A DNA stretch of 64,000 nucleotides from Candidatus Rhodoferax randersensis (lineage in GTDB: Bacteria; Pseudomonadota; Gammaproteobacteria; Burkholderiales; Burkholderiaceae_C): contig JADKEH010000013.1 in assembly GCA_016718155.1 (NCBI GenBank), positions 62,001 to 126,000 of the forward strand, in the 5' to 3' direction. Of the stretch, positions 11,157-20,536 are shown piece after piece. Both the position numbers and the translations under genes were made by a program. The first letter of the stretch is position 1. The number at the start of each line of letters is the position of its first letter. The notes beneath the pieces are model-generated. The model searched no databases and had not been told where the DNA came from. It saw only the letters and a program-made list of their open reading frames with translations.

Positions 11157-11230
11157 TGATGCCATCAAACAGGGCGCATTCCCGTGAGTCGGTGCTGGCC
11201 TAAAGTTCAGCACATCCAAGGAGCAATTAC

Positions 11231-11932
11231 ATGCTGACTATTCGCAAGTCACAACAACGCGGCTACGCCGATCACGGTTGGTTGAAGTCGTTTCACAGTT
11301 TTTCGTTTGCTGGCTACTACGACCCGCAACACATGGGTTGGGGCAACCTGCGTGTCATCAATGAGGACTGGATCGCGCCGGGCATGGGTTTCGGCACGCA
11401 TGGTCACCGCGACATGGAGATCGTCACTTACGTGCTGGCGGGTTCTTTGGCGCACAAGGACAGCATGGGCAACGTTGAGTCGATACCGGCCGGTGAGGTG
11501 CAGCGCATGAGCGCCGGGACCGGCGTTCAGCACAGCGAGTTCAACCATGCCAACGATGCCACCACGCACCTGTTGCAGATATGGATTGAGCCCAATGCTG
11601 TCGGCCTGACGCCGAGTTACGAGCAAGCGCGGTTCCTGGACGATGAGAAGCGTGGCCAGTTGCGCCTGATTGCGTCTGGCGACGGCGCGCAGGGGTCGGT
11701 CACGATTCACGCCGATGCGCGGCTGTATGCCGGTTTGCTGGATGGGGTGCAGACTGCCCAGTTGGCGGTCGCGCCGCATCGCAAAGTCTACGTCCACCTG
11801 GTGCGCGGGGAACTGGTGGTCAACGAGCAAACCTTGTCGGCCGGTGACGCAGCGCTGATGAGTGACGAGTTGATGCTGACGCTGCGCGCAGGCAAGGACG
11901 CGGAGGTTTTGGTGTTCGACCTGCGCGCCTGA
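11231..11932 (+). CDS. Pirin family protein (YhhW-like)
   Basis: A 233-residue bicupin. The opening SFSFAGYYDPQHMGWGNLRV, GFGTHGHRDMEIVTYVL (metal histidines) and QHSEFNHAN define the pirin N-terminal cupin; GELVVNEQTLSAGDAALM belongs to the second cupin. E. coli YhhW, of the same size, has quercetinase activity, so an oxygenase or redox-sensing role is possible. The start is preceded by AAGGAG. It is the first gene after the divergent LysR regulator and is followed at 45 bp by a flavodoxin-like gene. Confidence 0.93.
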   Translation: MLTIRKSQQRGYADHGWLKSFHSFSFAGYYDPQHMGWGNLRVINEDWIAPGMGFGTHGHRDMEIVTYVLAGSLAHKDSMGNVESIPAGEVQRMSAGTGVQHSEFNHANDATTHLLQIWIEPNAVGLTPSYEQARFLDDEKRGQLRLIASGDGAQGSVTIHADARLYAGLLDGVQTAQLAVAPHRKVYVHLVRGELVVNEQTLSAGDAALMSDELMLTLRAGKDAEVLVFDLRA

Positions 11933-11977
11933 GCGCGCAGGCGGAGTTTTTTTTGGGCGATTTATTAGGAGTTTCAA

Positions 11978-12532
11978 ATGACAAAAGTAGCAGTTGTTTT
12001 TCATTCGGGCTACGGCCACACCTTGCGCATGGCTCAGGCCGTGGCGGAGGGTGCCAATGCTCAACTGGTTCCCATCGATGCCGACGGCAACTTGCCTGAC
12101 GGCGGTTGGGACACGCTGGCCGCGGCCGACGCCATCATCATGGGTTCACCGACCTACATGGGTAGCGTCAGTTGGCAGTTCAAGAAGTTTGCCGATGCAT
12201 CAAGCAAGCCCTGGTACACCCAGGCCTGGAAAGACAAGATCTTTGCCGGCTTTACCAACAGTGCCACCATGAACGGGGACAAGTTGTCGACCCTGCACTA
12301 CCTGTTCACACTCGCGATGCAGCATGGCGCCATTTGGGTTGGTACCGCTTTGATGCCATCGAACAGCAAGGCGGCGCAGCGCAACGACATCAACTACGTG
12401 GGCTCGTCCAGCGGCGCCATGGCGCAATCGCCGTCGGATGCCTCACCGGCCGAGATGGCGCAAGGAGACCTTGATACGGCCAAGCTCTTTGGCCAGCGGG
12501 TGGCGCAAGTGGCGGCGAAGTTCTGCCCCTAA
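11978..12532 (+). CDS. Flavodoxin-fold NAD(P)H-dependent oxidoreductase (WrbA-like)
   Basis: A 184-residue flavodoxin-fold protein. AVVFHSGYGHTLRMAQAVAEG is the FMN phosphate loop and GSPTYMGSVSWQFKKF the second FMN loop typical of WrbA/NADPH-dependent FMN reductase-like proteins. It probably reduces quinones, fitting co-regulation with pirin by the divergent LysR gene. Preceded by TTAGGAG. No signal peptide. Confidence 0.9.
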   Translation: MTKVAVVFHSGYGHTLRMAQAVAEGANAQLVPIDADGNLPDGGWDTLAAADAIIMGSPTYMGSVSWQFKKFADASSKPWYTQAWKDKIFAGFTNSATMNGDKLSTLHYLFTLAMQHGAIWVGTALMPSNSKAAQRNDINYVGSSSGAMAQSPSDASPAEMAQGDLDTAKLFGQRVAQVAAKFCP

Positions 12533-12592
12533 GCCGCCCCTGAGCCGCGCCTGCTGCCTGCCGACGCGCCGGGCAGGCGTTACCATCGGCGC

Positions 12593-13288
12593 ATGAAGAT
12601 CATTGGCATGTTGCCTTGGGCTGACTGGCTTGCGCTGGTCGTTTTTTTTGGAGCTTGGTCGGCCTACGCCTGGTTCGCCAAGTTCTGGGGTCGGCGTCGC
12701 CCCTCGCTGATGGCGACTACCGCCCGCTACCGGCGGGCGTGGATGCTGCAAAGCACCTCGCGCGACCCGCGTGTGCTCGACGGAATCATTACCCAGAGCT
12801 TGTCCACCAGCCCGGCCTTCTTTGCCTCAACCTCGATCTTCGTGATTGGCGCGCTGTTCGCCCTGCTGGGCACCACTGACAAGGCGGTGGAATTGGTGAG
12901 GGAATTTCCGTTCGCGCAAGCCACGCCCATGCTGGTGTTCGAGTTCAAGATACTGGTGCTGGTGGGCATCTTCGTGTATGCCTTTTTTCGGTTTACCTGG
13001 TCGATGCGCCAGTATGTGATTGCCGGGGTGCTGGTGGGTGCGATGCCGTCTCCTGAGCAACTTGCGGGCGGCGCGCACGACCGCGACCGGATTGCCGAGC
13101 GCACGGCGGACCTGCTTGGGTTGGCGGCCGATACGTTCAATGACGGCCTGCGCAGCTACTATTTCTCGTTTGCCGCGATGGTCTGGTTTTTCTCGCCGTT
13201 GGCGTTCATGTTGGCCACCGGGATGGTGATTCTGATCCTGTACAGCCGGGAGTTCCGCTCGGACGTGCTGCGCGTTCTGAAAGACTGA
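12593..13288 (+). CDS. DUF599 family membrane protein
   Basis: A 231-residue protein with four predicted membrane helices (about residues 8-24, 75-95, 120-142 and 195-218). The layout and the stretches ARYRRAWM and RDPRVLDGIITQSLS, with SFAAMVWFFSPLAF near the end, match the DUF599 family, whose function is unknown. It ends about 70 bp from the convergent caspase-like gene and is separated from the flavodoxin gene by 60 bp. Confidence 0.85.
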   Translation: MKIIGMLPWADWLALVVFFGAWSAYAWFAKFWGRRRPSLMATTARYRRAWMLQSTSRDPRVLDGIITQSLSTSPAFFASTSIFVIGALFALLGTTDKAVELVREFPFAQATPMLVFEFKILVLVGIFVYAFFRFTWSMRQYVIAGVLVGAMPSPEQLAGGAHDRDRIAERTADLLGLAADTFNDGLRSYYFSFAAMVWFFSPLAFMLATGMVILILYSREFRSDVLRVLKD

Positions 13289-13357
13289 GTAAAGCTGAAT
13301 CAGCGCGCTCAGGCGGGTGCTGGACGCAACTGTTGCACGCGGTACTGGACGCAGCGA

Positions 13358-16300
13358 TCAGCGCGTGACGGCTACCGGAAAGTCTGGAATGCCCTGCGGG
13401 ACGATGGTCACCGGGGACTGGGTGCCGCGTGTCATGGCCTTGACGCGTTCGGAGACATAGAGGTCGAGCATCTTGTGCGTGATGCGCCCCGATCCGGCGG
13501 TGTCGGCCTTGCCGCTCATGCCTTCGATCACTGCGCGCGTGAAGGCGCCATTGCCCCACTTGGCGGACTCCTGCGCAAACTGTCGGCCAGTGGAGGCGGC
13601 AAACACAATCACGCCATTTTCGGCGCTGGAGAGCTCGTTGACCACCGCAGTGATGTCGTTAGCGACTCCGCGTCGTCCGGTACCCAATACGTTGCCAGAG
13701 TGGCAGGTGTCGATGAAGAACAGCGCCTTGCCCGGCAACGCAGACAAGGTGTTGCGGATTTCCGTGAAGATCACACCCGTGCGTTTGAGCCTGTCCACGT
13801 CTGCGTCCTGCGGCAGGTAGTAGTACACGCCATCGCTGTCGTTGACGCCGTGCCCTCCAAAAAAGACCACACCGACATCGCGTGCCGTCATCTCGCGCCG
13901 GATCCACTCCAGGCCGTCCAGGATGTCATCGCGCTTGGCCTTGTCGTCGCGAAGTAGTTTGACGGACACCTTGCGGTAGAGCCGGTTCTCCTGCTCTTTG
14001 AAGGCCTTGACGAAGTCGTCGGCGTCCTTGGCCGCGTAGTCCAGTTGTAAGGCGGGATCACGGTATTTGCTGACCCCGACAGCGAGCACGTACAGCGCTG
14101 GCCGCAGCTCTGCGCCGGTGCTGGCTTGCGCGGTGGCTGGCGCGCTTGCCAGAGCGGGCGAGCTGACGCTGCCCTTGGGTTCGATCCACTTGAGGCGCAG
14201 CACGGCGGGCGACGAGTAGCCATTGCGGTTCTGCGCAAACAGCATCAGTTCCAAGTCCTGTGCGGGGAGTGTGATGCGCTGGCTGTAGCTGACTTCCGAT
14301 TCGATTGGACTGCGGGCAGAGCGGGTAGGGACTTTGCTCGGCTGCAGCCAGGGTCCGGCGTTGCTCTGTGGCAACTCAAGAATGTTGCCGTTCACGCGCG
14401 CGCGCAATCCCGTTGTGGGCGCGTCCAGAGGTGCCCGGATGGTCAGGGTAAGCGTCAGCTCGCGCGCGCTGAAGCTGGCGCCATCGGTGGGCGACAACAC
14501 GGTGACCAACGGCGGCACCTTGAGCTCGATCGCCGGTGCACCGGCGCTGGCCGGCGTCGGGTCGGTTGGCGGCACCGCCGTGGGGCCTGGCCGACTGGCG
14601 GCGAGATCGGCCTCGCGAACGGCAGTGTCGAGGTCGGCTGTGGCCAACACGCGGTGGATGACGTCGGGGCGCAGCAAGGTGGCGCGCAGGCGCGAGCCGG
14701 GAAAGAAGTCGGCCGCGCGCGATACGCCACGCGGCACGTGCCAGCCAAACAGGTCCTCGCCACCGGGGCTGGCCAGATAGTGGCCCCTGGGTGTCCACAC
14801 CACCCAGCGCCTGCCGTCGGTGTGGGGCAACAGGCTTAGCTGCTCAGCGCCGTCGCGGCTGCGAAACCAGCGCACCGTGCCGTCGCCCAGCGCCGCCACC
14901 ACCCAGCGACCGTCTCCCGAAACATTGACTTGCCAGACCGGGCCAGGCGTGGGTACCTGCCAGAGTTCGGCGCCATCAGGTCGGTAGTAACGCAAGTAGA
15001 AACTGGTGCCCAGCGCCAGATGGCCGCTGGTGGGCGCCATCGCCGCACTCATGGAGCGCTCGTTGTCGGCCAAGGGCAGGGCGCGGCCATTCAACTTTGG
15101 TCGAGCGCTGTCCAGCCAATCGTCGACCCTGCCGCCCTTGTTGTTGGCCAAGGCGGCCAGCCAGGCAGGCTGGGGGGTCTGCCATTGCGCCTGCGACAGG
15201 TCAAAGCCCATGACTTTGCCGGAGCCGGCCATCGCGTCGACGCCAAAGGCAACGCCGCTGCCATCGCGCGATACGCGAAAGGCCTGGCGGGCGTTGCGAA
15301 AATCTGCCAGTCCACTGGTTTGCAGGTAGGGTCCCGACTGCGCCACCCATCCCCAGGCCGGATCGGTTGCCGCATACACCAGGCGGCCGTCGGCCAGGGT
15401 ATGCAGTCCGGTGACGCTGTTGCGCGTCAGGGCGCGGTCGCTCGCCGCGCCACGGCCCTGGTCACCCCATTGACGAAGACCGTGTTGACCGTCCGCGCGG
15501 CGCCAGGTTCCGGCAGCGTACAACAGCTGGCCGTCACGCGACCAGGCGAGTGCGCTAAGGCTGCCACGGTCGAGGCCGCCGGCGTCGGGTGTGTAGGCTT
15601 TGGCCAGTGAGTCGGCCTGCAATACGGTGACGACTGGTGTGTCAGAAAAGCCAACCGCGAGTCTGCTGCCATCAGGCGAATGAGCGAGCCCAAACGGTTG
15701 GCGCCCGCCTTCTGGGCGCACGCTCAGGGCCAAGGTGAGCGTCCCCGCCGACACCTGGTAGCGCCGGACGGCACCATCCGCGCTGGCAGTCGTCAGATGT
15801 TTGCCATCGGGTGAAAACTCGGCCCCGTTGACATCGCCCTCGTACTGTCGGTCGAAGCCAAGCTCGCGGCTGCTTCGCCACGCGGAATCACTTCCGAACA
15901 GCCGTACGCCATGACTGCCCCACAGGCCGACCGCCAGGGCCCGACCGTCCGGCGCGAAGACCAGCCGCGTGATGGTGTTGGGCAAGCCGGTGATGCGATG
16001 CAGCATCTGGCCGCTGCTGCGTTCGAACAGGTAAACATCGTTGTCCGCGGACCATCCGCCCACGGCAATCACCGCGCCATCGCGCGTGATGGAGGCGGCG
16101 AACAGCTTGCCATCGTTGCCAGCTCCAATCGGTGGGCGCAGGGTTTGCAGCAAGGCACCGTTGGCAAGACTCCACACGCGCGCTGTTTTGTCCTCAGCCG
16201 CCGTCACCGCGAACTGGCCCGCCGCGTCCACACTCAGTGCCCGAATCGGGGCGGCGTGGGCGCCGACTTCGACGCGCAGCAGTGGTTCGGCGCTGGCGGG

Positions 16301-16444
16301 TGATTGTGCGTGGGCACCGGACAGGCATAACAGGCCCGCCGCCATCAGGCAGTTGCCGAGAAGCACCCTTGCGAGTTGGTGGCGCAGAGCGCCACCAAGC
16401 GCTTTGAAGAACCAGGTCCGCCGACACCGGCGCGTCGTGTTCAT
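13358..16444 (-). CDS. WD40-repeat protein with C-terminal caspase-like (C14) protease domain
   Basis: A 1028-residue exported protein. It has an N-terminal signal-type helix ending LSGAHAQSP, then about 600 residues of WD40-like beta-propeller repeats (AVTAAEDKTARVWSL, ASADGAVRRYQV and others). A Pro/Thr linker and an Ig-like strand region follow. From about residue 785 there is a caspase p20 domain: YVLAVGVSKYRDPALQLDYA, FFGGHGVNDSDGVYYYLP with catalytic His865, and FFIDTCHSGN with catalytic Cys914. It should be an active cysteine protease of metacaspase type in the cell envelope. The start follows the family-like basic signal peptide; upstream codons overlap the OmpA gene. It is 25 bp downstream of the OmpA lipoprotein gene, so the two form an operon. 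Substrate unknown. Confidence 0.9.
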   Translation of the reverse strand: MNTTRRCRRTWFFKALGGALRHQLARVLLGNCLMAAGLLCLSGAHAQSPASAEPLLRVEVGAHAAPIRALSVDAAGQFAVTAAEDKTARVWSLANGALLQTLRPPIGAGNDGKLFAASITRDGAVIAVGGWSADNDVYLFERSSGQMLHRITGLPNTITRLVFAPDGRALAVGLWGSHGVRLFGSDSAWRSSRELGFDRQYEGDVNGAEFSPDGKHLTTASADGAVRRYQVSAGTLTLALSVRPEGGRQPFGLAHSPDGSRLAVGFSDTPVVTVLQADSLAKAYTPDAGGLDRGSLSALAWSRDGQLLYAAGTWRRADGQHGLRQWGDQGRGAASDRALTRNSVTGLHTLADGRLVYAATDPAWGWVAQSGPYLQTSGLADFRNARQAFRVSRDGSGVAFGVDAMAGSGKVMGFDLSQAQWQTPQPAWLAALANNKGGRVDDWLDSARPKLNGRALPLADNERSMSAAMAPTSGHLALGTSFYLRYYRPDGAELWQVPTPGPVWQVNVSGDGRWVVAALGDGTVRWFRSRDGAEQLSLLPHTDGRRWVVWTPRGHYLASPGGEDLFGWHVPRGVSRAADFFPGSRLRATLLRPDVIHRVLATADLDTAVREADLAASRPGPTAVPPTDPTPASAGAPAIELKVPPLVTVLSPTDGASFSARELTLTLTIRAPLDAPTTGLRARVNGNILELPQSNAGPWLQPSKVPTRSARSPIESEVSYSQRITLPAQDLELMLFAQNRNGYSSPAVLRLKWIEPKGSVSSPALASAPATAQASTGAELRPALYVLAVGVSKYRDPALQLDYAAKDADDFVKAFKEQENRLYRKVSVKLLRDDKAKRDDILDGLEWIRREMTARDVGVVFFGGHGVNDSDGVYYYLPQDADVDRLKRTGVIFTEIRNTLSALPGKALFFIDTCHSGNVLGTGRRGVANDITAVVNELSSAENGVIVFAASTGRQFAQESAKWGNGAFTRAVIEGMSGKADTAGSGRITHKMLDLYVSERVKAMTRGTQSPVTIVPQGIPDFPVAVTR

Positions 16445-16469
16445 GCCGAAGCCGGGCACGGCGCTCGGG

Positions 16470-17726
16470 TCAGGAGCAGGTGACGGGCTTGAACTCGATG
16501 CGCCGATCCAGTGCGTCGGAGGGGTCCTCGCGACCGGTGGCCACCAGCGCGTCTTTCGAGCCGTAACCACGCGCGCTGAGGTGCTTGGCCAAGTCCTTGC
16601 GTTGCTCGATCAGGCGTTGGCGTACGTACTCCGCACGCTGCAAGGAGACGCGCTCGTTGAGCGCCTCCGATCCGGCTCGTCCTGTGTGGCCGGCAATCTC
16701 CAGGCAGCCTCCGGTGGCCTTTGCGACACGCGCCGATTGCATGGCCAACTCCCTGAGCCAGCGGTCGTAAGGCGCGTCGTCTTTGCTGAAGCCGGTGGCG
16801 CCACTGTTGAAGCCAAATTTGACGGCCAGTCGTTTCGCGCCCAGGCCTTGCTCGGCGATCTTGGCAAAGGCTCGCATGGCGGGCTCACGACGTCCCAGAC
16901 GAAGGTTCGACAGGTAGATGCCGGTGTGCACGCGAGGCTGGTCGCCCGCCGGGTTGCGCAACAGGGCGGTGAACAGCGCCAGGGACTCCTTGTACTTCTT
17001 GTTGTTGTATGCCTGCGTGGCCTCATCGATGCTGGCGATCGAAGCAACCTTGTCCAGGTAGGCGGCCTGGATCGGGTCGCCCGCCTTGGTGCCCTGGCAG
17101 GTCTTGATATAGCCCTCAACGATGCGGTCGTTGACCCACAGCGGCGCATCGCGGAAGTAGGGCAGTGGGCTGGGGTCAACACCGCCGGTCTGCGCGCGGG
17201 CAAACCCTTTGCTGACAATCTTCCCGGTCTTGAGATCGGCCAGCGCGAAACAGACCCGGTAAGCATTGCGTTCGCCGTCGCCCTTGCCCTGCAGATTGAT
17301 GGGGGTGAAGGTGCCGATGAAGACCAGCGGCAACGCCGACAGGTTGGCGGAGTTCAACGGCTTCCACTGAAACTGTGCGAAATCACTGCCCATCAGCCCG
17401 ATCAGCTTTTTTTCGATGGCCACGGTGGCCAGCGATTGCAGGCCGGTTGAACCATCGACCAGTGGGTCGATGATGACGTTGTACTTCTGACCGGCGGGCA
17501 ACTGAGCCTTGCCAAACAAATCGCGTGCGGCTGCGAGGATCGCCTCATCGTGCGGCAAGGCGACTGGTGGGGGGGGCGGGGTCGGCGTCGCTGGCGCCAC
17601 GGCAGGCTGCGCGGTGGTGACGGTGGCGCTCGGTGGCGCGCTGGTGCTGGAATCCGGGGCGGCGCACCCGATCAAGCCGAGACACAGCGCGACAAACAGG
17701 GGCATGAGAGGCGAGGACGGGTACAT
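16470..17726 (-). CDS. OmpA-domain lipoprotein with TPR-like middle
   Basis: A 418-residue lipoprotein. The signal peptide ends in the lipobox LIGC at about residue 20 and a Pro/Thr-rich tether follows. Residues 75-215 resemble CsgG/LpoB-type periplasmic domains (NVIIDPLVDGSTGLQS, FIGTFTPINLQG). Residues 245-310 are TPR-like helices, and the end is an OmpA/MotB peptidoglycan-binding domain (EIAGHTGRAGSEALNERVSL, then RRIEFKP). It probably links outer membrane and peptidoglycan. It precedes the WD40-caspase gene in an operon and may deliver or sense a signal for that protease (inference). The ATG at 17726 is chosen because it directly opens the lipoprotein signal. Confidence 0.9.
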   Translation of the reverse strand: MYPSSPLMPLFVALCLGLIGCAAPDSSTSAPPSATVTTAQPAVAPATPTPPPPPVALPHDEAILAAARDLFGKAQLPAGQKYNVIIDPLVDGSTGLQSLATVAIEKKLIGLMGSDFAQFQWKPLNSANLSALPLVFIGTFTPINLQGKGDGERNAYRVCFALADLKTGKIVSKGFARAQTGGVDPSPLPYFRDAPLWVNDRIVEGYIKTCQGTKAGDPIQAAYLDKVASIASIDEATQAYNNKKYKESLALFTALLRNPAGDQPRVHTGIYLSNLRLGRREPAMRAFAKIAEQGLGAKRLAVKFGFNSGATGFSKDDAPYDRWLRELAMQSARVAKATGGCLEIAGHTGRAGSEALNERVSLQRAEYVRQRLIEQRKDLAKHLSARGYGSKDALVATGREDPSDALDRRIEFKPVTCS

Positions 17727-17910
17727 GGTGAACCTTTCTGAACGCCGGCATTCGAAAAGCGATGGCCGCACCCAAATCACTGTAGCAGAGTGGGTTGCGT
17801 TTGTCCTGCGAGGTGCTTGCCGAGAATGTCCCGGTGCGTTGGCCTTGGAGCTCCGCTCGCGCGGTGGGTGCTTGCCCCCGGCCAGGCGAGCGGGTCAGAC
17901 GCAGTGCAAA

Positions 17911-18768
17911 ATGGCCACTATGAAGCCACCCAAGCGATTGCAGTCATTGATTGAAGAGGGCCTGATTGACTCGGTGGTGCGCCAGTTGATGAGCGGCAAG
18001 GAGGCGCTGGTCTATGTGGTGCGATGTGGTGAGGACACCCGCTGCGCCAAGGTCTACAAAGAGGCGACCCAGCGTAGCTTTCGCCAGGCAGTGGATTACA
18101 CCGAGAACCGCAAAGTCAAGAACACGCGGCAGGCCCGCGCCATGGCCAAGGGCACGCGCTTCGGACGCGCGTCGCAGGAGGCAGCCTGGCAAAGCGCTGA
18201 GGTCGATGCGCTCTATCGCCTGGCAGCCGCTGGCGTGTGTGTGCCCAAGCCCTACAACTTTCACGACGGCGTGCTGTTGATGGAGCTTGTGACTGATGAA
18301 CACGGCGACGCGGCGCCAAGGCTGAACGATGTCGAACTGAGCCCGGCCAATGCACGGATGCACCATGCCACTTTGGTGGCGGAAGTGGTGCGAATGCTCA
18401 GCGCCGGGGTGGTGCATGGCGACTTGTCCGAATTCAACATTCTGCTTGGGCACAGCGGCCCGGTGATCATCGATTTGCCGCAGGCGGTGGATGCGGCGGG
18501 CAATAACCATGCCCAGCGCATGCTGCTGCGGGATGTGGCCAATTTGCGTGCGTTTTTCGGTCGGTTTGCCCCGGAGCTCTTGGAGACCGAGTTCGGGCCC
18601 GAAATCTGGGATCTGTACGAGCGTGGCCTGCTGCACCCTGAGATTGCCTTGACCGGGCTGTTCAAGCGCAAACTGACCGAAGTGGACCTGGGCGGCGTCA
18701 TGCGCGAGATTGACGACAGTCGTGCCGACGAAGCGGCTCGACGGCTGCGCCTGCAAGCTGCCCGGTGA
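17911..18768 (+). CDS. RIO-family serine/threonine protein kinase
   Basis: A 285-residue RIO1-like kinase. It has a P-loop-like SGKEALVYVVRCGEDTRCAKV with the ATP-binding lysine, the catalytic loop VVHGDLSEFNILL and the metal-binding IIDLPQAVDA. Bacterial RIO proteins are conserved in proteobacteria but their substrates are largely unknown. The ATG at 17911 gives the usual length; the frame continues upstream to 17509 only by reading the OmpA gene in antisense. It is divergent from the OmpA-caspase operon across a 184-bp gap in which I see no gene. Confidence 0.92.
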   Translation: MATMKPPKRLQSLIEEGLIDSVVRQLMSGKEALVYVVRCGEDTRCAKVYKEATQRSFRQAVDYTENRKVKNTRQARAMAKGTRFGRASQEAAWQSAEVDALYRLAAAGVCVPKPYNFHDGVLLMELVTDEHGDAAPRLNDVELSPANARMHHATLVAEVVRMLSAGVVHGDLSEFNILLGHSGPVIIDLPQAVDAAGNNHAQRMLLRDVANLRAFFGRFAPELLETEFGPEIWDLYERGLLHPEIALTGLFKRKLTEVDLGGVMREIDDSRADEAARRLRLQAAR

Positions 18769-18820
18769 GGGCCTTAATGCTTTGGGCCTGGTCAACGGGC
18801 TCGCCCCATCGCAATGGTTG

Positions 18821-19534
18821 TCACAGGAGGTATGCAACCAGCGGAATCAGGATAGCGCTCAGGATCACCTGAATACCCAATGCAAGTCCGGCATATGCGC
18901 CGCTGTCTGCATTGACCTGCAGGGCGCGCGCGGCACCGATGCCATGGGATGCGGTGCCCATCGCAAATCCTCGCTCCTGATCGGACAGCTTTCCAAGACC
19001 CTTGAACAGGTAGTGGGCGCTGATCGCTCCAACAAGCCCGGTCAGTACGGAGAACACGGCAGCCATTGCTGGAATGCCGTGCAACTGCTCCGCGATACCC
19101 ATTGCCACGGGCGCTGTCACCGACTTCGGTGCCAGCGAGCGTATCAAGTCGGACGGAAGATCAAGCGCCCAGGCCATTGCAACCGCGCTGGCGCTGGCAG
19201 CAATGCCGCCGGCCAGGGCAGCCAGCACGAGCGGTAGGGCACGCTTTCGCAGTTCGTTCCTTCGCTCCCACATTGGCCAGGCCAGCGCCACCACTGCGGG
19301 ACCGAGCAGGAAATGAATGAATTGCGCACCTGAAAAATAGCTGGGATAGGGTGTCTCGCTCAAGGACAGCAGCCCAGCCAGGATCACAACGCTCCACAAC
19401 ACCGGATTGGCCAGCGGGGACTGACCCAGTCGCTGGTAGACCGCGTGCGAGCCAGCATAGATCACCAGGGTGGCAGTCAGGCCAAACAGCGGAGTGGTCG
19501 AGAGATAGACCCAGAGTTGGACAAAGTCGGTCAT
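18821..19534 (-). CDS. LrgB/CidB family membrane protein
   Basis: A 237-residue polytopic protein with the LrgB signature (LGPAVVALAWPMW, then LAPKSVTAPVAMGIAEQLHG and GTASHGIGAARAL). LrgB/CidB proteins act with LrgA/CidA; the pair was described as modulating murein hydrolase export and, in Bacillus, as a pyruvate transporter. Its ATG overlaps the stop of the cidA-like gene (ATGA), so the two are co-translated. Confidence 0.93.
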   Translation of the reverse strand: MTDFVQLWVYLSTTPLFGLTATLVIYAGSHAVYQRLGQSPLANPVLWSVVILAGLLSLSETPYPSYFSGAQFIHFLLGPAVVALAWPMWERRNELRKRALPLVLAALAGGIAASASAVAMAWALDLPSDLIRSLAPKSVTAPVAMGIAEQLHGIPAMAAVFSVLTGLVGAISAHYLFKGLGKLSDQERGFAMGTASHGIGAARALQVNADSGAYAGLALGIQVILSAILIPLVAYLL

Positions 19535-19910
19535 GTTTGGCTATTGGCGGGCGATGCCCCTTCAGCACGGCGCAACAGTGCCCGCAGAACCACAGCAGTC
19601 ACGGCTAGCCCGATCCAAGTCGAGAGCACCAGCGCAATCAGCAACTGCCATCCGTACTGAGACAGTAGTGCCACGTGCGCCATGACGCCCACACCAACAG
19701 GTACGAACAGTAATGAAAGATGCTGCAGCAAGCCGTTGGCCACCCCACTGACCTGTGCGCGAACCACGTTCCATTGAAGCAAGATCAGCAACAGCAACAT
19801 GCCCAATACTGGGCCGGGCAGGCCCAACTTGGTCAGGCGGGACAAGGTTTCGCCAATGGATTGGCATACAAGCAGCCAGGCGAGGCTGGCACAAAGGGGG
19901 CGGTGTTCAT
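19531..19910 (-). pseudogene. CidA/LrgA family protein, frameshifted just after the start
   Basis: The body (SIGETLSRLTKLGLPGPVLG, then NVVRAQVSGVANGLLQHLSL) is a normal LrgA/CidA holin-like protein with four helices, but its frame has no credible start codon. The natural ATG at 19910 overlaps the lipocalin stop as ATGA yet is one base out of frame. Adding one G to the G5 run at 19896-19900 (C5 on the coding strand) would join it to the body and give MNTAPLCASLAWLLVCQSIG, a typical CidA N-terminus. Either the base was lost in sequencing, or the gene is truly broken or phase-variable. It is the middle gene of lipocalin-cidA-cidB. Confidence 0.72.
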
Positions 19911-20536
19911 GCGTGCCCCCAGGGCGCGCGAGCTTGTTTAGGGAAGCGGCCCGGCGCGGATCGGCTGGCAGACGCCTGTTGGGTGCGTTCGAGCCGCCCC
20001 AATTCAAAGCCTTTTGCCTGCAGCCGCAGCATGAGCGCCGTGTAGGCTTGGGGCTCCACCGTCGCGGTGCGAGACAGCACCCACAGGTAGTCCCTTGTTG
20101 GCTCGCTCACCGCGACCAGTTGGTAGTGCGGGTCAAGGTCAATGACCCAGTAGTTGCCCCAGACCAGTGGCAGCCAGGACAGCCACGCCGGGGCAAAGCG
20201 GACCTGCAGCTTGGGTGAAGTAGTTACCCCTACTTGCCGTGCTTCACCCACCGCCTCGTCCATTTCACCGGTTTCCTTTCGGCAGCGGTTGACGACCTGC
20301 ACGGTACCGTCCGCCTGTAACCGGTAGTCCGCTTGGGTGTCGGCAACACATTTCTTCTGAAACCGATTGGGGTATTTGGCGATCTCAAACCACGTGCCCA
20401 TGTAGCGCGGGACGTCCAAAGACTCGACTGTGCTCAATGGGCCCAAGGGCTGGGTTTGGGATCCGGCAACGGTGGCTTGCGCGCTGGCGGGTGTCCACGT
20501 AAGACTGGCCAACAGGGCGACGCATAAGCATTTCAT
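19907..20536 (-). CDS. Blc-type bacterial lipocalin
   Basis: A 209-residue protein: signal peptide ending TPASAQA (type I, no lipobox, unlike E. coli Blc), then the lipocalin signature VPRYMGTWFEIAKYPNRFQ, a C-V-A-D strand, QVVNRC, and LPLVWGNYWVIDLD with YLWVLSRT. It would bind lipids or hydrophobic ligands in the periplasm. An unusually strong Shine-Dalgarno TAAGGAGG precedes the ATG at 20536 and decides the start against a longer frame from 20650. The C-terminal basic tail past the barrel overlaps the start region of the cidA-like gene. Confidence 0.93.
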   Translation of the reverse strand: MKCLCVALLASLTWTPASAQATVAGSQTQPLGPLSTVESLDVPRYMGTWFEIAKYPNRFQKKCVADTQADYRLQADGTVQVVNRCRKETGEMDEAVGEARQVGVTTSPKLQVRFAPAWLSWLPLVWGNYWVIDLDPHYQLVAVSEPTRDYLWVLSRTATVEPQAYTALMLRLQAKGFELGRLERTQQASASRSAPGRFPKQARAPWGHA

